A stretch of 64,000 bases of DNA from an uncultured Aquimarina sp. (GCA_947498775.1 CANMLL010000009.1:154981-218980), one strand, 5' to 3'. Shown: positions 29,325-38,530, counted from the stretch's first letter. A program made the numbers and translations. Notes: generated by a model not told the origin, from the sequence alone.

Positions 29325-30401
29325 TTATTGTAGAGCTGCGTTCATTTGGCAAATGGATACAGAAAAGGTTCCGTTAAGATGATTGTTATTATCCTTGATG
29401 GTCGATAGCTTTCCATGAATACGTTGATTTTTTTCATCAATTTCTACAGATAAACTTCCTTCAGAAAAAAAAGGTATTCCTGTTGTGCTTAATGCTCCAT
29501 CACTATGCACATCTGCCAATGCTACAGGTGCTTTGGCGTAGGCTAGGTTATACGTGCCCGAAGTGTCGACTAGTATTTGAAAAATCCTACCATCTGCCGA
29601 TGGCCAGCATGTTCTGGTTGTAGTCAATACCTCATCAGACAAGTATATCAGATACTTATATCGGTCCCCCAAATAATTATCCTGATAGGCCATACCATCC
29701 CGAATTTTCCACTTTTTCCCTTTCAGCGCTCCAGCAAGTGGTTGTTTTTTATACTCAAATCGAGATTGGGGCACAATGTTTTTCATTAAATCATCGAGTG
29801 CTTTTTTACGATTGTCGATATTAGCAATGGCACTAATGTTTGGTAGTTCTTCGATAACTCTTTGTAAATTGAGCAGTTGCGTATTAGGAGTAATGCTTTT
29901 TGGCCAAAATTTCCATCCACGAAATGTTTTTTTGAATACAATTTCAAAATCGCCCTCGATAGCCACCCCGTTTTCTTGTTTGGGATATGAAAAGCTAAAG
30001 GTGTTGTTTTGATCGTTAAATTTTCCGTATTTCAAGAATTCAGAAATTGCAGGAAGGCCAAAAACAATGTCGTATCGAACATCATTAATTTTTACAGGAT
30101 ATCTGAAATCTATTTCTTGTAGCCTAGTGTCGTATTTATTACCAAACATCATATACTCATCTGTTTTGTAAAAAACTAGTAAGCGGGCTAATGCTTCAGC
30201 CATTTTGGAACTGCTTCGGCTATCCTGGATAAGTAATTCTTTTAATGCGCCTGGATTTTTGGCATCGATAGCTTTTTGTGCTTTTTGCAAAACCATTGTG
30301 GGTGAATCATGATTTGTACTACAACTACAAACCGCAAGGATTAAGAACAATAACCCAAAACATATTATTTTTGAAATCCTAGTTATTTTTGTAAAATACA
30401 T
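29325..30401 (-). CDS. Lipoprotein of unknown function
   Basis: The 358-aa protein starts with a basic region and a hydrophobic segment ending LILAVCSCSTN, a lipoprotein signal with the probable lipidated Cys at residue 26 or 28. A helical region with VLQKAQKAIDAKNPGALKEL follows, as in proteins with an NTF2-like or stress-sensing first domain. A beta-rich second half ends HLNGTFSVSICQM. I do not recognise the family. It is followed by the DoxX-like gene on the same strand, which has its own promoter. Confidence 0.7.
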   Translation of the reverse strand: MYFTKITRISKIICFGLLFLILAVCSCSTNHDSPTMVLQKAQKAIDAKNPGALKELLIQDSRSSSKMAEALARLLVFYKTDEYMMFGNKYDTRLQEIDFRYPVKINDVRYDIVFGLPAISEFLKYGKFNDQNNTFSFSYPKQENGVAIEGDFEIVFKKTFRGWKFWPKSITPNTQLLNLQRVIEELPNISAIANIDNRKKALDDLMKNIVPQSRFEYKKQPLAGALKGKKWKIRDGMAYQDNYLGDRYKYLIYLSDEVLTTTRTCWPSADGRIFQILVDTSGTYNLAYAKAPVALADVHSDGALSTTGIPFFSEGSLSVEIDEKNQRIHGKLSTIKDNNNHLNGTFSVSICQMNAALQ

Positions 30402-30551
30402 TATTGATGCTCTATTTCTCTTTCAAACAAAACGGGTTCAATGTATGAAATGTTTGTTTTATACATTTTTGGGACCATATTTGATGTTAATATTACAAAA
30501 TAAATTGCCAGGTTATGTTATGATAGCATCATGATTTATAAAGGAGTGCGT

Positions 30552-31706
30552 TCAATTCATTTTTTTATGAAGCAACCGGGTAAGTTTTATAGAAAGGTCG
30601 GTAAGAATAATTTTTGCATTTCCGTTACGCTCGATATGATAAGCTGCATCCTGTAGTTCGTTACAGATATCCATTATGTTGGCTCCGTGAACAAAAGGAG
30701 CAAAATTTTCGAGCTTAAAACCATTGGTATTAGGCTCAAGAAACACCAAATCTTTGGCCCCATAGTTCAATAGCATAGCTTGCCTAAAAAAATCAAGACA
30801 ATATGTAAGGAATCTTTTTTGCGTTTCTCTACCTGTACTTGCTATAGACTCGCTCCAGGTAATTAAATCATTAACAGCCGATTTATTCCCTTTGGCTCTA
30901 AAGGCGGTTCGTACCCATTGGATAAACCAGTCTTCAAACTGGTCGTCACCACCATCATGGTGCAACAAATGCAACGCCTTGCTATAATCTCCATCTGCCT
31001 GATGGGCAATTTTTTGAGCTTCGGCATCTCCTATGTCCTCATTTTTTTGCAGCGCTTCTTTGATTACTTGTTCTCCTAGCGGAGGAAAGTGTACTACCTG
31101 GCATCGAGATCGTATAGTTTGAATAAGCTGTTCTTCATCTTCAGTAATAAGAAGAAATACGGTTTTTTCTGGTGGTTCTTCAATTAATTTCAGGAGTTTG
31201 TTGGATGCGACAATGTTCATTTTATTTGCCATCCAGATCAGCATCACTTTATACCCACCTTCATAACTTTTCAGTGAAAGCTTTTTTACAATTTCCAGGG
31301 CTTCATCTACCCCAATCTGTCCCTGCTTTTTTTCAATTCCCAAAGAAAGATACCAGTCAAAAATACTTCCGTAGGGGTTTTCTTTTACAAAAGCTCTCCA
31401 TTCTTCGGCAAATTGGTCAGAGGTGGGATGCTTTTTTACTTTATCGTTTACGGCCACCGGATATACAAAATGAAGATCAGGATGAGCCAAATGATCAAAT
31501 TTTATGTTACATGCCTGGATTCCTTCGGTATTTTCTCCGTTTTGATTCTGACATAAAATATATTGAGCATAGGCAATGGCCATGGGCAGCGTTCCACTGC
31601 CATTAGGACCCACAAAAAGTTGGGCATGCGGGATCCTTTTTCGATCTGCACTAGAGGTCAAATAACTCTTGATATGTTTTAGCCCTAAAATTTCTGAAAA
31701 AAGCAT
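30552..31706 (-). CDS. holB: DNA polymerase III subunit delta' (clamp-loader ATPase-like)
   Basis: Part of the replication clamp loader that places the sliding clamp on DNA. After MLFSEILGLKHIKSYL comes the clamp-loader pattern IPHAQLFVGPNGSGTLPMAIAYA (P-loop-like, with T in place of the usual K, as expected for the ATP-inactive delta' role). Further features are the sensor-like segment VMLIWMANKMNIVASNKLLK, LLKLIEEPPEKTVFLLITED and SRCQVVHFPPL. These match DnaX/HolB proteins of Bacteroidota. The ATG at 31706 is preferred over the in-frame TTG at 31712, which is the last codon-like triplet of a promoter -7 element. Confidence 0.9.
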   Translation of the reverse strand: MLFSEILGLKHIKSYLTSSADRKRIPHAQLFVGPNGSGTLPMAIAYAQYILCQNQNGENTEGIQACNIKFDHLAHPDLHFVYPVAVNDKVKKHPTSDQFAEEWRAFVKENPYGSIFDWYLSLGIEKKQGQIGVDEALEIVKKLSLKSYEGGYKVMLIWMANKMNIVASNKLLKLIEEPPEKTVFLLITEDEEQLIQTIRSRCQVVHFPPLGEQVIKEALQKNEDIGDAEAQKIAHQADGDYSKALHLLHHDGGDDQFEDWFIQWVRTAFRAKGNKSAVNDLITWSESIASTGRETQKRFLTYCLDFFRQAMLLNYGAKDLVFLEPNTNGFKLENFAPFVHGANIMDICNELQDAAYHIERNGNAKIILTDLSIKLTRLLHKKMN

Positions 31707-31709
31707 AGG

Positions 31710-31717
31710 CAAATATA
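31710..31717 (-). promoter_or_regulatory. Promoter -7 element (TATATTTG) ending 3 bases before the holB ATG
   Basis: On the minus strand TATATTTG is followed by CCT and then ATG. With the usual spacing, the transcription start would fall at or next to the ATG, suggesting a leaderless mRNA. No TTG was seen at the -33 position. Confidence 0.5.
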
Positions 31718-32200
31718 AAAAGAAGTGTGAGCTAGAAATGAAGAAATGAAGATTATCTTAATGCAGTGATTAAATTAAAAAATGATCAGTTCTAAATAAA
31801 ACAAGTAATACAACTATTATACGTCGAATATGTTAAAGATCAACAAATGTTAATTAAAACTTAAAAATTTAACAAAAAAGTACGAATTTAAAAATCGATG
31901 AAATACACAACTCTTAGATCACAATTGCTCTTAGAAATGCTAAAAAGTTACTGATTACCCAAGGGTTTGATCACAAATCAAAATCAAAATCAATCAAATT
32001 ACTAAGTATTAAAGAATGGTTAAAAAGATGCTTTTAACATATAGGGATTCGATAACTCTTTAATTTTGAATAAACAATGTCTACCCCTCCAAATATTTCA
32101 ATGTAATATAATTTTGGTATATAAAATAACCAAGCAATAATTAATACTTATTGATTTTATATGCTGAAGTAGTACTAACAACTCTTAAAACCTTTTAGGC
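31713..32200. other. Divergent intergenic region between holB and the RHS gene
   Basis: This 488-base AT-rich gap separates the minus-strand holB from the plus-strand RHS gene. It holds the end of the holB -7 element and two TAATTTTG elements on the plus strand (32061-32068 and 32109-32116). No small ORF, hairpin or RNA gene was convincing. Confidence 0.6.
32109..32116 (+). promoter_or_regulatory. Candidate -7 element (TAatTTTG) for the RHS toxin gene
   Basis: A perfect TAnnTTTG match 85 bases before the ATG at 32201. A second identical TAATTTTG occurs at 32061-32068. Neither has a clear -33 TTG, and such matches are common in AT-rich DNA. Confidence 0.35.
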
Positions 32201-35200
32201 ATGAAAAAAATGATCCTTCTGGGGGTATGGTTCTTAGGTAATTTTTGGATATGGGCACAGTCTACAAGCCTTCACTATTCACAAACTGTTGTACCTAAAC
32301 AAGCATTAACCATTGCTGAAACAAATGCCTATCTCGATAGTATACCAGATGTACGCAACGCAAATTTGCATAGTACTATAACCTATTTTGATGGTCTGGG
32401 TAGAACAAAACAAACGGTTCAGGTTGGAGCTACGCCCCAAGGCAAAGATTTGGTACAACATTATGAATATGATCAATTTGGGCGGGCAGAAAAATCATAT
32501 CTACCCTTCCCCAATGCATATAGTTCTACAGGCCTATATCGTGGCGGTGCTGGTCGGGCCACCGAAGATTATTATAAAGATGTAGGACTGTCCCCAAGAA
32601 GATTTCCTTATTCTAAAAACAGATACGAACGCTCCCCTTTACACCGGATCTTAGAAACATCACCACCGGGAGATGCTTGGTATATGAACTCTAGAGAAGA
32701 CTACAGGAGGGATCGTACTCATGAATATTTCTATGACACTAACAAAGCAAACACCGTTAGAAAATATGAGCTTACTGCTACCGATAGTATACTAATATCG
32801 TATTATGAACCAGGCACGCTTAGAAAGCAAACCATACAAAATGAAAATTGGTTGCAATACGTTAATGCCGAGGATCAAAAAGCAAATACCGTCGATACTT
32901 ATACAGATCATTCTGGACGTAATATTAGTACCGTTACCTACGATTTACATACACGTATTACAACCTTTGTTACCGGTTATGTATATGATGATTATGGTAA
33001 CTTAAGGGTCGTTATCCCCAATGAAGCTTCAAAAGCACATACCCTAACCCAAGGGATACTTGATCAATCATGTTATCAATATAAATATGATGATTATAAT
33101 AGGCAAATTGCCCAAAAATCTCCAGAACGGGATTGGGAATATATTGTTTACGATAATCTGGATCAACCCATTTTGATACAAGATGGTAATTTGCGAGTCA
33201 ATAACCAGTGGCTTTTTTCAAAATTTGATGCACAGGGGCGTGTGGTGTATACTGGTATCTATACGAGTGCTAAAAGTAGACAAATGATGCAAGAAGAAGT
33301 TGATGATTTTTATACAGCAGCAGAAGGTATCGCTATTTATGAAACGTACTCATCAATACCAACTACTATTGGCGAGGTAACCATAAGTTATACTAATCAT
33401 GCTTTTCCTACTACCAATATCCTAGAAACCTTATCGGTAAATTATTATGACGATTACGATTTTACAGATCCAGACAAGCCCGGCATACCTATAACTGTAG
33501 TAGGGGATACAATTACTACGCGCACCAAAGGACTACCAACCGCCGGTTGGACAAAAACCCTGGGAGCCGATACCTGGACCAAAATATATACTTTTTATGA
33601 CGAGAAAGGTCGAGCAATACGCACTCACGAGACCAATCATTTGGGCGGTATTACATACGTAGACACCAAACTTGATTTTATCGGAAAGGTATTGTATACA
33701 GAAACACACCATCAACGTGCAGCCAGTGATTTGATGGTATCGATTGTAGACCGTTTTGAATACGATGACAACGATAACATGAAAGCACAGTATCAACAAA
33801 CAGGTAATCATCCAGAAGAGCGCCTGGTGGCATGGGAGTACAACGAACTTGGTCAGTTGGTAAAAAAGCATGTAGGAGGCACCGCTTCTCGATTAGGAGC
33901 ATTAGAGGCTACTGCGCTGCAAACCCTGGATTTTGAATACAACATTCGTGGCTGGCCAACAAAAGTGAATGCTACAGAAGCGCTGGGTGCTAAAGACCTT
34001 ATGGCGTATTCACTGTATTACTATACTTACGAGGGAAGCCGTCCTTATAGTTCTGATAAAAAATACGACGGTTCGATCAATCAGATGGTGTGGAAAACTC
34101 AGCTTGACACCACAAAAAGAGCGTATAATTTTCGCTATGATGACCGCAACCAAATGACTGAAGCCTATTTTCATGACTTGGTGAGCCGGACAGATCTAGC
34201 GCCTTATAAACTAAATCTCTCGTTCTCGTCTACAGGCAATATAACAAATCTAAAGCGCAATGATCGTCAAGGCATAACTATCGATAATTTGAATTTAAAC
34301 GTTAAAGGGATACAATTAAATAATCCGTATGCAATTGTTGCAGGGAATCAGGTATCTCAAATCAATGACAATGCAGATAAGGAGAAGGGTTTCATAGACG
34401 GAAACCTCACTTTTACAGATTATGAATACGACCAAAATGGGAATATGGTTATCGACCATAATAAAGGAATGACGTTTAGTTACAATCACGTGGACCTGAT
34501 CGATCAGGTGACTTTTGGGGATGGTACTAGTCTAAAATATACCTACAATGCAAGCGGTCAAAAGCTTTCTAAAACTTATATACAAAATGGAAACAGCACA
34601 ACCACAGATTATCTGGGTGGTTTTCAGTACAGAAATGGGCAACTGCAATTTTTTCATACCCCAGAAGGATATTTTGAAGTAAATGAGGATCCTGCAGGTT
34701 TACTAGCTTCATCTTCGTTGGTCACAGGTGGTACAACTGCTGCAAGTAGTGCCCTAACCGGCACTTATGTCTACCAATTTAAAGACCATTTAGGGAACAT
34801 ACGACTCTCCTACTCAGATCGTGATGGCGATGGTGTAGTCGATATTACCCGGGATGGTATGGATATCGATGGGGATGGGGATTATCACAACGAGATTTTG
34901 CAGGCGCAAGATTATGATGCCTTAGGGTATGAGCTGGAGTATGAGCCAGACCACCCCAACTCATTAATTAATGGTATAGCCGAGCACCAGTATAAGTTAC
35001 AAGGCAAAGAGTACCAACCAGAAGGAGACCTTGCTTTATATGATTTTGGATCCCGTATGTATGATCCAACCATTGGCCGTTGGTGGTCTACCGATCCGCA
35101 AAATCAATTTGCCAGCCCTTACCTTGCGATGGGCAATAATTGGCCCAATGCGGTAGATCCGGATGGGGAGTTGGCTTTTGGGTTAATCGCTATTATTGCT

Positions 35201-36136
35201 GCAACTACTATTGGTGGTGGCGTGAGCGCTGTACAGACCGCGGCAAATGGAGGCAGTTTTTTAGAAGCTAGTGGGGCATTTATAAAAGGAGCGACCATGA
35301 GTGGGTTTGCTGCCACAGTAGGAGCCGCAACAGGTGCGGGTGTAGCTAGTGGTTTTACAACCGGAGGTTTTTTTGGGGGATTTATATCTGGTGCTGCTGG
35401 GGGTGGCGCAGCAGGTTTTACGAGTGGAGCGACCAATGCCTGGGCAAATGGAGCAAATTTTGGAGATGGATATGTATCCGGTTTAAAGGTAGGAGGAATA
35501 GGTGCTGTTACTGGGGGAGTGTTAGGAGGTACTTTTGGAGGTATAAACGCTGTAAGTAATAATCGGGAGTTTTGGACTGGTAAGCAATGGGAAGAGATCA
35601 CTACAGGATTTGGAATAAGTAATGGCACGTTTACTGATAATACTGAAGGAATTCTACAAGAATGGGATGTTGAAAGAAGTATGGATTTGCCAAGTACTAC
35701 CCAGAACTTTGAATACGATTGTGGAATTGCCTGTAAAAGATCGTTGGATGAATATTATGGAAAGATAAATCAAAAAGCAATCAATACTAAATATTTAGGT
35801 ATAGCTAAGCAATATAGTGGATTGTCTGATCGGCATATGTTACAAATGTATAGGGAAGGAGGATATAGTGGAAATGCTTTTAGTGGAAACTTCAATAAAC
35901 AAGCAACGTTAAAATGGATGGTAGGAGAAATGAAATTGAATCACGCAGTTCAATTAAGCACAAAAGTAACGAATATAGGGGTTCGAGATGGCTATCATGC
36001 TACATTAGTCAAAAGAGTAAGATATTTATCAGACTTTTCTAAATTTAGAATCTCAGTTATGAATCCAAGTTCAGGAACGACTATTAACGTAAAAAATTTT
36101 AAAACCTATCATTCAATGTTTAGCATATGGAAATAA
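32201..36136 (+). CDS. RHS-repeat polymorphic toxin with C-terminal papain/C39-like cysteine protease candidate
   Basis: Secreted or surface RHS protein of 1311 residues. It has a signal peptide (1-20, ending FWIWAQ), a DUF6443-type N-terminal region (about 30-170), many YD repeats (for example YFDGLGRTKQTVQ, YEYDQFGRAEKSY, YDQNGNMVIDHN), and the RHS core (YDFGSRMYDPTIGRWWSTDP to NAVDPDGE, about 945-992). A Gly/Ala-rich hydrophobic stretch (about 995-1120) follows. The C-terminal 145 residues contain YDCGIACKRS (Cys1174), GYHATLVKRV (His1266) and MNPSSGT (Asn1288), the Cys-His-Asn/Asp order of papain-like and C39 peptidases. In RHS toxins the segment after the core is the toxin. Its stop overlaps the next gene by 10 bases. 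Confidence 0.87.
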   Translation: MKKMILLGVWFLGNFWIWAQSTSLHYSQTVVPKQALTIAETNAYLDSIPDVRNANLHSTITYFDGLGRTKQTVQVGATPQGKDLVQHYEYDQFGRAEKSYLPFPNAYSSTGLYRGGAGRATEDYYKDVGLSPRRFPYSKNRYERSPLHRILETSPPGDAWYMNSREDYRRDRTHEYFYDTNKANTVRKYELTATDSILISYYEPGTLRKQTIQNENWLQYVNAEDQKANTVDTYTDHSGRNISTVTYDLHTRITTFVTGYVYDDYGNLRVVIPNEASKAHTLTQGILDQSCYQYKYDDYNRQIAQKSPERDWEYIVYDNLDQPILIQDGNLRVNNQWLFSKFDAQGRVVYTGIYTSAKSRQMMQEEVDDFYTAAEGIAIYETYSSIPTTIGEVTISYTNHAFPTTNILETLSVNYYDDYDFTDPDKPGIPITVVGDTITTRTKGLPTAGWTKTLGADTWTKIYTFYDEKGRAIRTHETNHLGGITYVDTKLDFIGKVLYTETHHQRAASDLMVSIVDRFEYDDNDNMKAQYQQTGNHPEERLVAWEYNELGQLVKKHVGGTASRLGALEATALQTLDFEYNIRGWPTKVNATEALGAKDLMAYSLYYYTYEGSRPYSSDKKYDGSINQMVWKTQLDTTKRAYNFRYDDRNQMTEAYFHDLVSRTDLAPYKLNLSFSSTGNITNLKRNDRQGITIDNLNLNVKGIQLNNPYAIVAGNQVSQINDNADKEKGFIDGNLTFTDYEYDQNGNMVIDHNKGMTFSYNHVDLIDQVTFGDGTSLKYTYNASGQKLSKTYIQNGNSTTTDYLGGFQYRNGQLQFFHTPEGYFEVNEDPAGLLASSSLVTGGTTAASSALTGTYVYQFKDHLGNIRLSYSDRDGDGVVDITRDGMDIDGDGDYHNEILQAQDYDALGYELEYEPDHPNSLINGIAEHQYKLQGKEYQPEGDLALYDFGSRMYDPTIGRWWSTDPQNQFASPYLAMGNNWPNAVDPDGELAFGLIAIIAATTIGGGVSAVQTAANGGSFLEASGAFIKGATMSGFAATVGAATGAGVASGFTTGGFFGGFISGAAGGGAAGFTSGATNAWANGANFGDGYVSGLKVGGIGAVTGGVLGGTFGGINAVSNNREFWTGKQWEEITTGFGISNGTFTDNTEGILQEWDVERSMDLPSTTQNFEYDCGIACKRSLDEYYGKINQKAINTKYLGIAKQYSGLSDRHMLQMYREGGYSGNAFSGNFNKQATLKWMVGEMKLNHAVQLSTKVTNIGVRDGYHATLVKRVRYLSDFSKFRISVMNPSSGTTINVKNFKTYHSMFSIWK

Positions 36137-36813
36137 ATCGTACTCATAAAAAACTCTTGTTAACAGTTATATTTGTATTTATTGTTGGATATAATTGGTC
36201 ACAATCGAAAAAAGATACAACAGACATAATAACTTCTGTTTTAATTGGCTTATTGAGTGACGAGGGAGGTAGAAACGATATTCCTACTCATCCAAGGTTG
36301 AAATATAGAATTACATATTTTTATTTTGGAGAGCAAAATGCTTTAGAAAGCTTTAAAAAGTATATAAAAGAATCATCAATATTTAAATTGGAAGAATTTA
36401 AATTCCAGAAAAGCGAACATGAAAACCCGGTAACGGCGGTATTTTCAAAAGAGCACTTTCTTTTGTTTAATAATTATTATAAATATAAAAAGGCTAATTT
36501 TTTATTTACTGATGCAGATGACGAGAACTATGTTTTTTATTGGGGGCGATTAAAAAAATCTAAATTTAAATCTAAAAATCAAAAACTAATGTTTTTAAAA
36601 GGAGCTTTTATAAGAAATGGAAGTATTAGCAATAAAGGTAAATATAGATATGGCTTTTCCAATTCTGCATCTAAGTATAAGCTAGTATACCGTTTTTTAA
36701 AACAAACCGGCTCAAAAATACTCTCCTGTAGGTCTAGTAAAAAGACAACGCCAGGCTCTGTGGTTATTCTATTTGAGCCAAGTGAAGAGTTGAAAAAGGT
36801 AATCGATAAATAA
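36127..36813 (+). CDS. Candidate immunity protein for the RHS toxin
   Basis: The 228-aa product is not recognised. A signal peptide (about 1-25, IFVFIVGYNWSQ) suggests a periplasmic or outer-envelope location. The rest is mixed alpha/beta, rich in Lys, Phe and Tyr. Its ATG lies inside the end of the RHS gene (10-base overlap), so translation is coupled. Immunity genes normally sit directly after the toxin end, so immunity is the most likely role (inference from position only). A secreted location would fit a toxin that acts in the periplasm. Confidence 0.65.
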   Translation: MEINRTHKKLLLTVIFVFIVGYNWSQSKKDTTDIITSVLIGLLSDEGGRNDIPTHPRLKYRITYFYFGEQNALESFKKYIKESSIFKLEEFKFQKSEHENPVTAVFSKEHFLLFNNYYKYKKANFLFTDADDENYVFYWGRLKKSKFKSKNQKLMFLKGAFIRNGSISNKGKYRYGFSNSASKYKLVYRFLKQTGSKILSCRSSKKTTPGSVVILFEPSEELKKVIDK

Positions 36814-36815
36814 CC

Positions 36816-36842
36816 GCTCCGCAAAGTCTCCTGACTTTGCGG
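36816..36842 (+). repeat. Hairpin repeat, left copy
   Basis: CCGCAAAGTC (36819-36828) pairs with GACTTTGCGG (36833-36842) around TCCT, 6 bases after the stop of the immunity candidate. The same 25-base unit is inverted at 37029-37053. Confidence 0.75.
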
Positions 36843-37028
36843 AACAAAATAACGAATAACGAAATAATTATTCAAAAATATGAAAGAAGAGTATAGTACA
36901 CAAAATTAAATTAAATAACACACTTCATTACAGCTACCATAGTTATTGTTTTGAAACCATTATCGAGGGTAGTAAAGTACATAAAAAGAATGATAAAACA
37001 GTATTGCCAATATAAATGAACTTCGCCT

Positions 37029-37053
37029 GCAAAGTCAGGAGACTTTGCGGAGC
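37029..37053 (-). repeat. Hairpin repeat, right copy (inverted)
   Basis: GCAAAGTC (37029-37036), AGGA, GACTTTGC (37041-37048), followed by GGAGC. It is the reverse complement of 36816-36840. It lies 39 bases before the next small secreted protein gene. Confidence 0.75.
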
Positions 37054-37091
37054 AGGTTTTATTATTAATTCAAACTTAATTAGAAGTCCAT

Positions 37092-37484
37092 ATGTTCTAC
37101 CGTTCAATTTCAGATAAAACGTTTTTTCAGAAAGCAGTATTAATATTACTAATTCTTTATGCAAGCAAAGTAAGTGCGCAAGACTCGTTATCTATAACAG
37201 CGACTACCAAGAGCATTCGCAATAAAGAGCTTCCTATCAAATCGATAGAAGGAAGAACCGGACCAACTATTATAGACAAGAATCCCTCGCCCATTTTTAT
37301 AGTAAACAACGTGGTCATTAATGACACGATTAAAATTGATAAATTCAGAAAAAAGTATATAGGTGCTATTCTGAAAAGCAAATATTTGGATAGTAATACG
37401 TTGAAGCATAAATATAATATTATACATCCGGATGGAGCGTTGCTGATCAAAACGAAAAAGAAGTATATAATTTATTTAGAATAA
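37092..37484 (+). CDS. Small secreted protein resembling a mini TonB-receptor plug
   Basis: A 130-aa protein with a signal peptide (about 1-29, ILLILYASKVSAQ). The mature part contains SPIFIVNNVVINDTIKID, then a helix, then PDGALLIKTKKK. This follows the pattern of short plug-like domains (P.fiVdg..i, then a turn, then GvilI.TK) seen in TonB-dependent receptors and in small periplasmic proteins of Bacteroidota. There is no barrel, so it is not a receptor. The resemblance is by eye only. It sits in the RHS satellite region, 9 bases before the next gene. Confidence 0.6.
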   Translation: MFYRSISDKTFFQKAVLILLILYASKVSAQDSLSITATTKSIRNKELPIKSIEGRTGPTIIDKNPSPIFIVNNVVINDTIKIDKFRKKYIGAILKSKYLDSNTLKHKYNIIHPDGALLIKTKKKYIIYLE

Positions 37485-37493
37485 AACTATGTA

Positions 37494-38072
37494 ATGACTA
37501 TAGATTTAGGAAACAGAATAAAGCATTACACTAAGATAAAAGTAGTATTGTCGTATGCCGTTATGATTATCAGTAGTTCAGGGATTTCCCAAATCAATCC
37601 AGAAGTAGATACACTAGAGGTTTGGACCTATGGATTAGGAAATTTTATCAATGAAAACGCACATATAATTACCTCCAAAAAATGGCCGTTTGAAGCAATA
37701 TCAAAGGCGGGGTGTGTTATGATAGAGGACGAGATAAACGAGATCGAAAATCATAATCAGGCAGTTTGGCATTATCTTGATACCAACGGTTTTGAGAATT
37801 CAGAAAAACAATACCATTCAGAATTCAAATCAGAATATGAACGCATAAAAGAAGCGGTTGATTTGTTAAATCAACACTCAAAAATCATCCAATTACATAA
37901 AAGACTAAGAAGAAAAAGATATACAAACTATACGAATTTAAATAAAACCGGAGCTTACAATTACGAGTTTGAAATATATAGTTTTGACCCGTATGATATA
38001 GTAAAACCCGAAAAATTTGAAATTAGCCTAACAGTTGATATTGAACATAAGTGCGTAAAAATTATAAAATAA
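37494..38072 (+). CDS. Secreted protein of unknown function in the RHS island
   Basis: Product of 192 residues; not recognised. A hydrophobic segment (about 17-32, VVLSYAVMIISSSGIS) is a probable signal peptide. The mature part is charged and mostly helical, with one Cys near residue 73 and one near 187. It lies 9 bases after the plug-like gene, so the two form a pair. It could be an immunity or satellite protein, but nothing shows this directly. Confidence 0.55.
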   Translation: MTIDLGNRIKHYTKIKVVLSYAVMIISSSGISQINPEVDTLEVWTYGLGNFINENAHIITSKKWPFEAISKAGCVMIEDEINEIENHNQAVWHYLDTNGFENSEKQYHSEFKSEYERIKEAVDLLNQHSKIIQLHKRLRRKRYTNYTNLNKTGAYNYEFEIYSFDPYDIVKPEKFEISLTVDIEHKCVKIIK

Positions 38073-38115
38073 AACCTAAACCAATGTACAATAACACCAT
38101 GAATTAAATAATAAT

Positions 38116-38511
38116 ATGAAACAAACAATTAAAATAGTATTTTTTCTAGTAATAATAGGAAGTACAAGCTGTAGTCCAAAAATTACCTCAAATTTTATCA
38201 ATCCTCAACCAAAATTATCAATTGACCAAAAAGTAGCGCTTTTGGATGTTGATCATGAATTACCAGAAAACATTGATAAAATTGGTGATTTAAGATTTCA
38301 GGACTCTGGATTTTCGACAGACTGTAGTTTTAACAGTTTAATGAATCAGGCAAGAATACAAGCAAGAAAAAATGGAGCAAACATTGTTAAGGTAGTTGAC
38401 AAAAAGAAACCCGATCTATGGAGCACATGCTACCGTCTTAAAATCGAACTTTATACATATGATGGCGATGTTACATCATTACCACAACAATATCAATTAC
38501 AAATAGATTAA
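38116..38511 (+). CDS. Small lipoprotein, Cys-containing
   Basis: A 131-aa lipoprotein: signal KIVFFLVIIGSTSCSPK with lipobox STSC (Cys18). The mature part contains IGDLRFQDSGFSTDCSFNSLMNQAR, ARKNGANIVKVVDKKKP and a further Cys in WSTCYRLKIELY. The pattern of a conserved Cys pair and GAN(I/A)V resembles small outer-membrane lipoproteins of unknown role that are common in Bacteroidota. No specific function can be given. It is followed after 19 bases by the PEGA-domain lipoprotein. Confidence 0.65.
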   Translation: MKQTIKIVFFLVIIGSTSCSPKITSNFINPQPKLSIDQKVALLDVDHELPENIDKIGDLRFQDSGFSTDCSFNSLMNQARIQARKNGANIVKVVDKKKPDLWSTCYRLKIELYTYDGDVTSLPQQYQLQID

Positions 38512-38530
38512 ACCCCTAAAAAATAAACGA

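Larger units (their letters stand above)
36814..37091. other. Intergenic segment bounded by an inverted repeat pair
   Basis: Bases 36816-36840 recur as reverse complement at 37029-37053 (25 bases identical by eye). Each copy is itself a hairpin with stem GCAAAGTC/GACTTTGC and loop TCCT or AGGA. The first copy (36819-36842) has a 10-bp stem just after the immunity-gene stop and may terminate transcription, although no long T run follows. The sequence between has no clear ORF. Confidence 0.6.

Noticed and set aside
34487..34492. CACGTG core at 34487 as a parS site
   Set aside because: The outer bases do not match GTTCC/GGAAC or GTTTC/GAAAC; it is ordinary coding sequence of the RHS gene.
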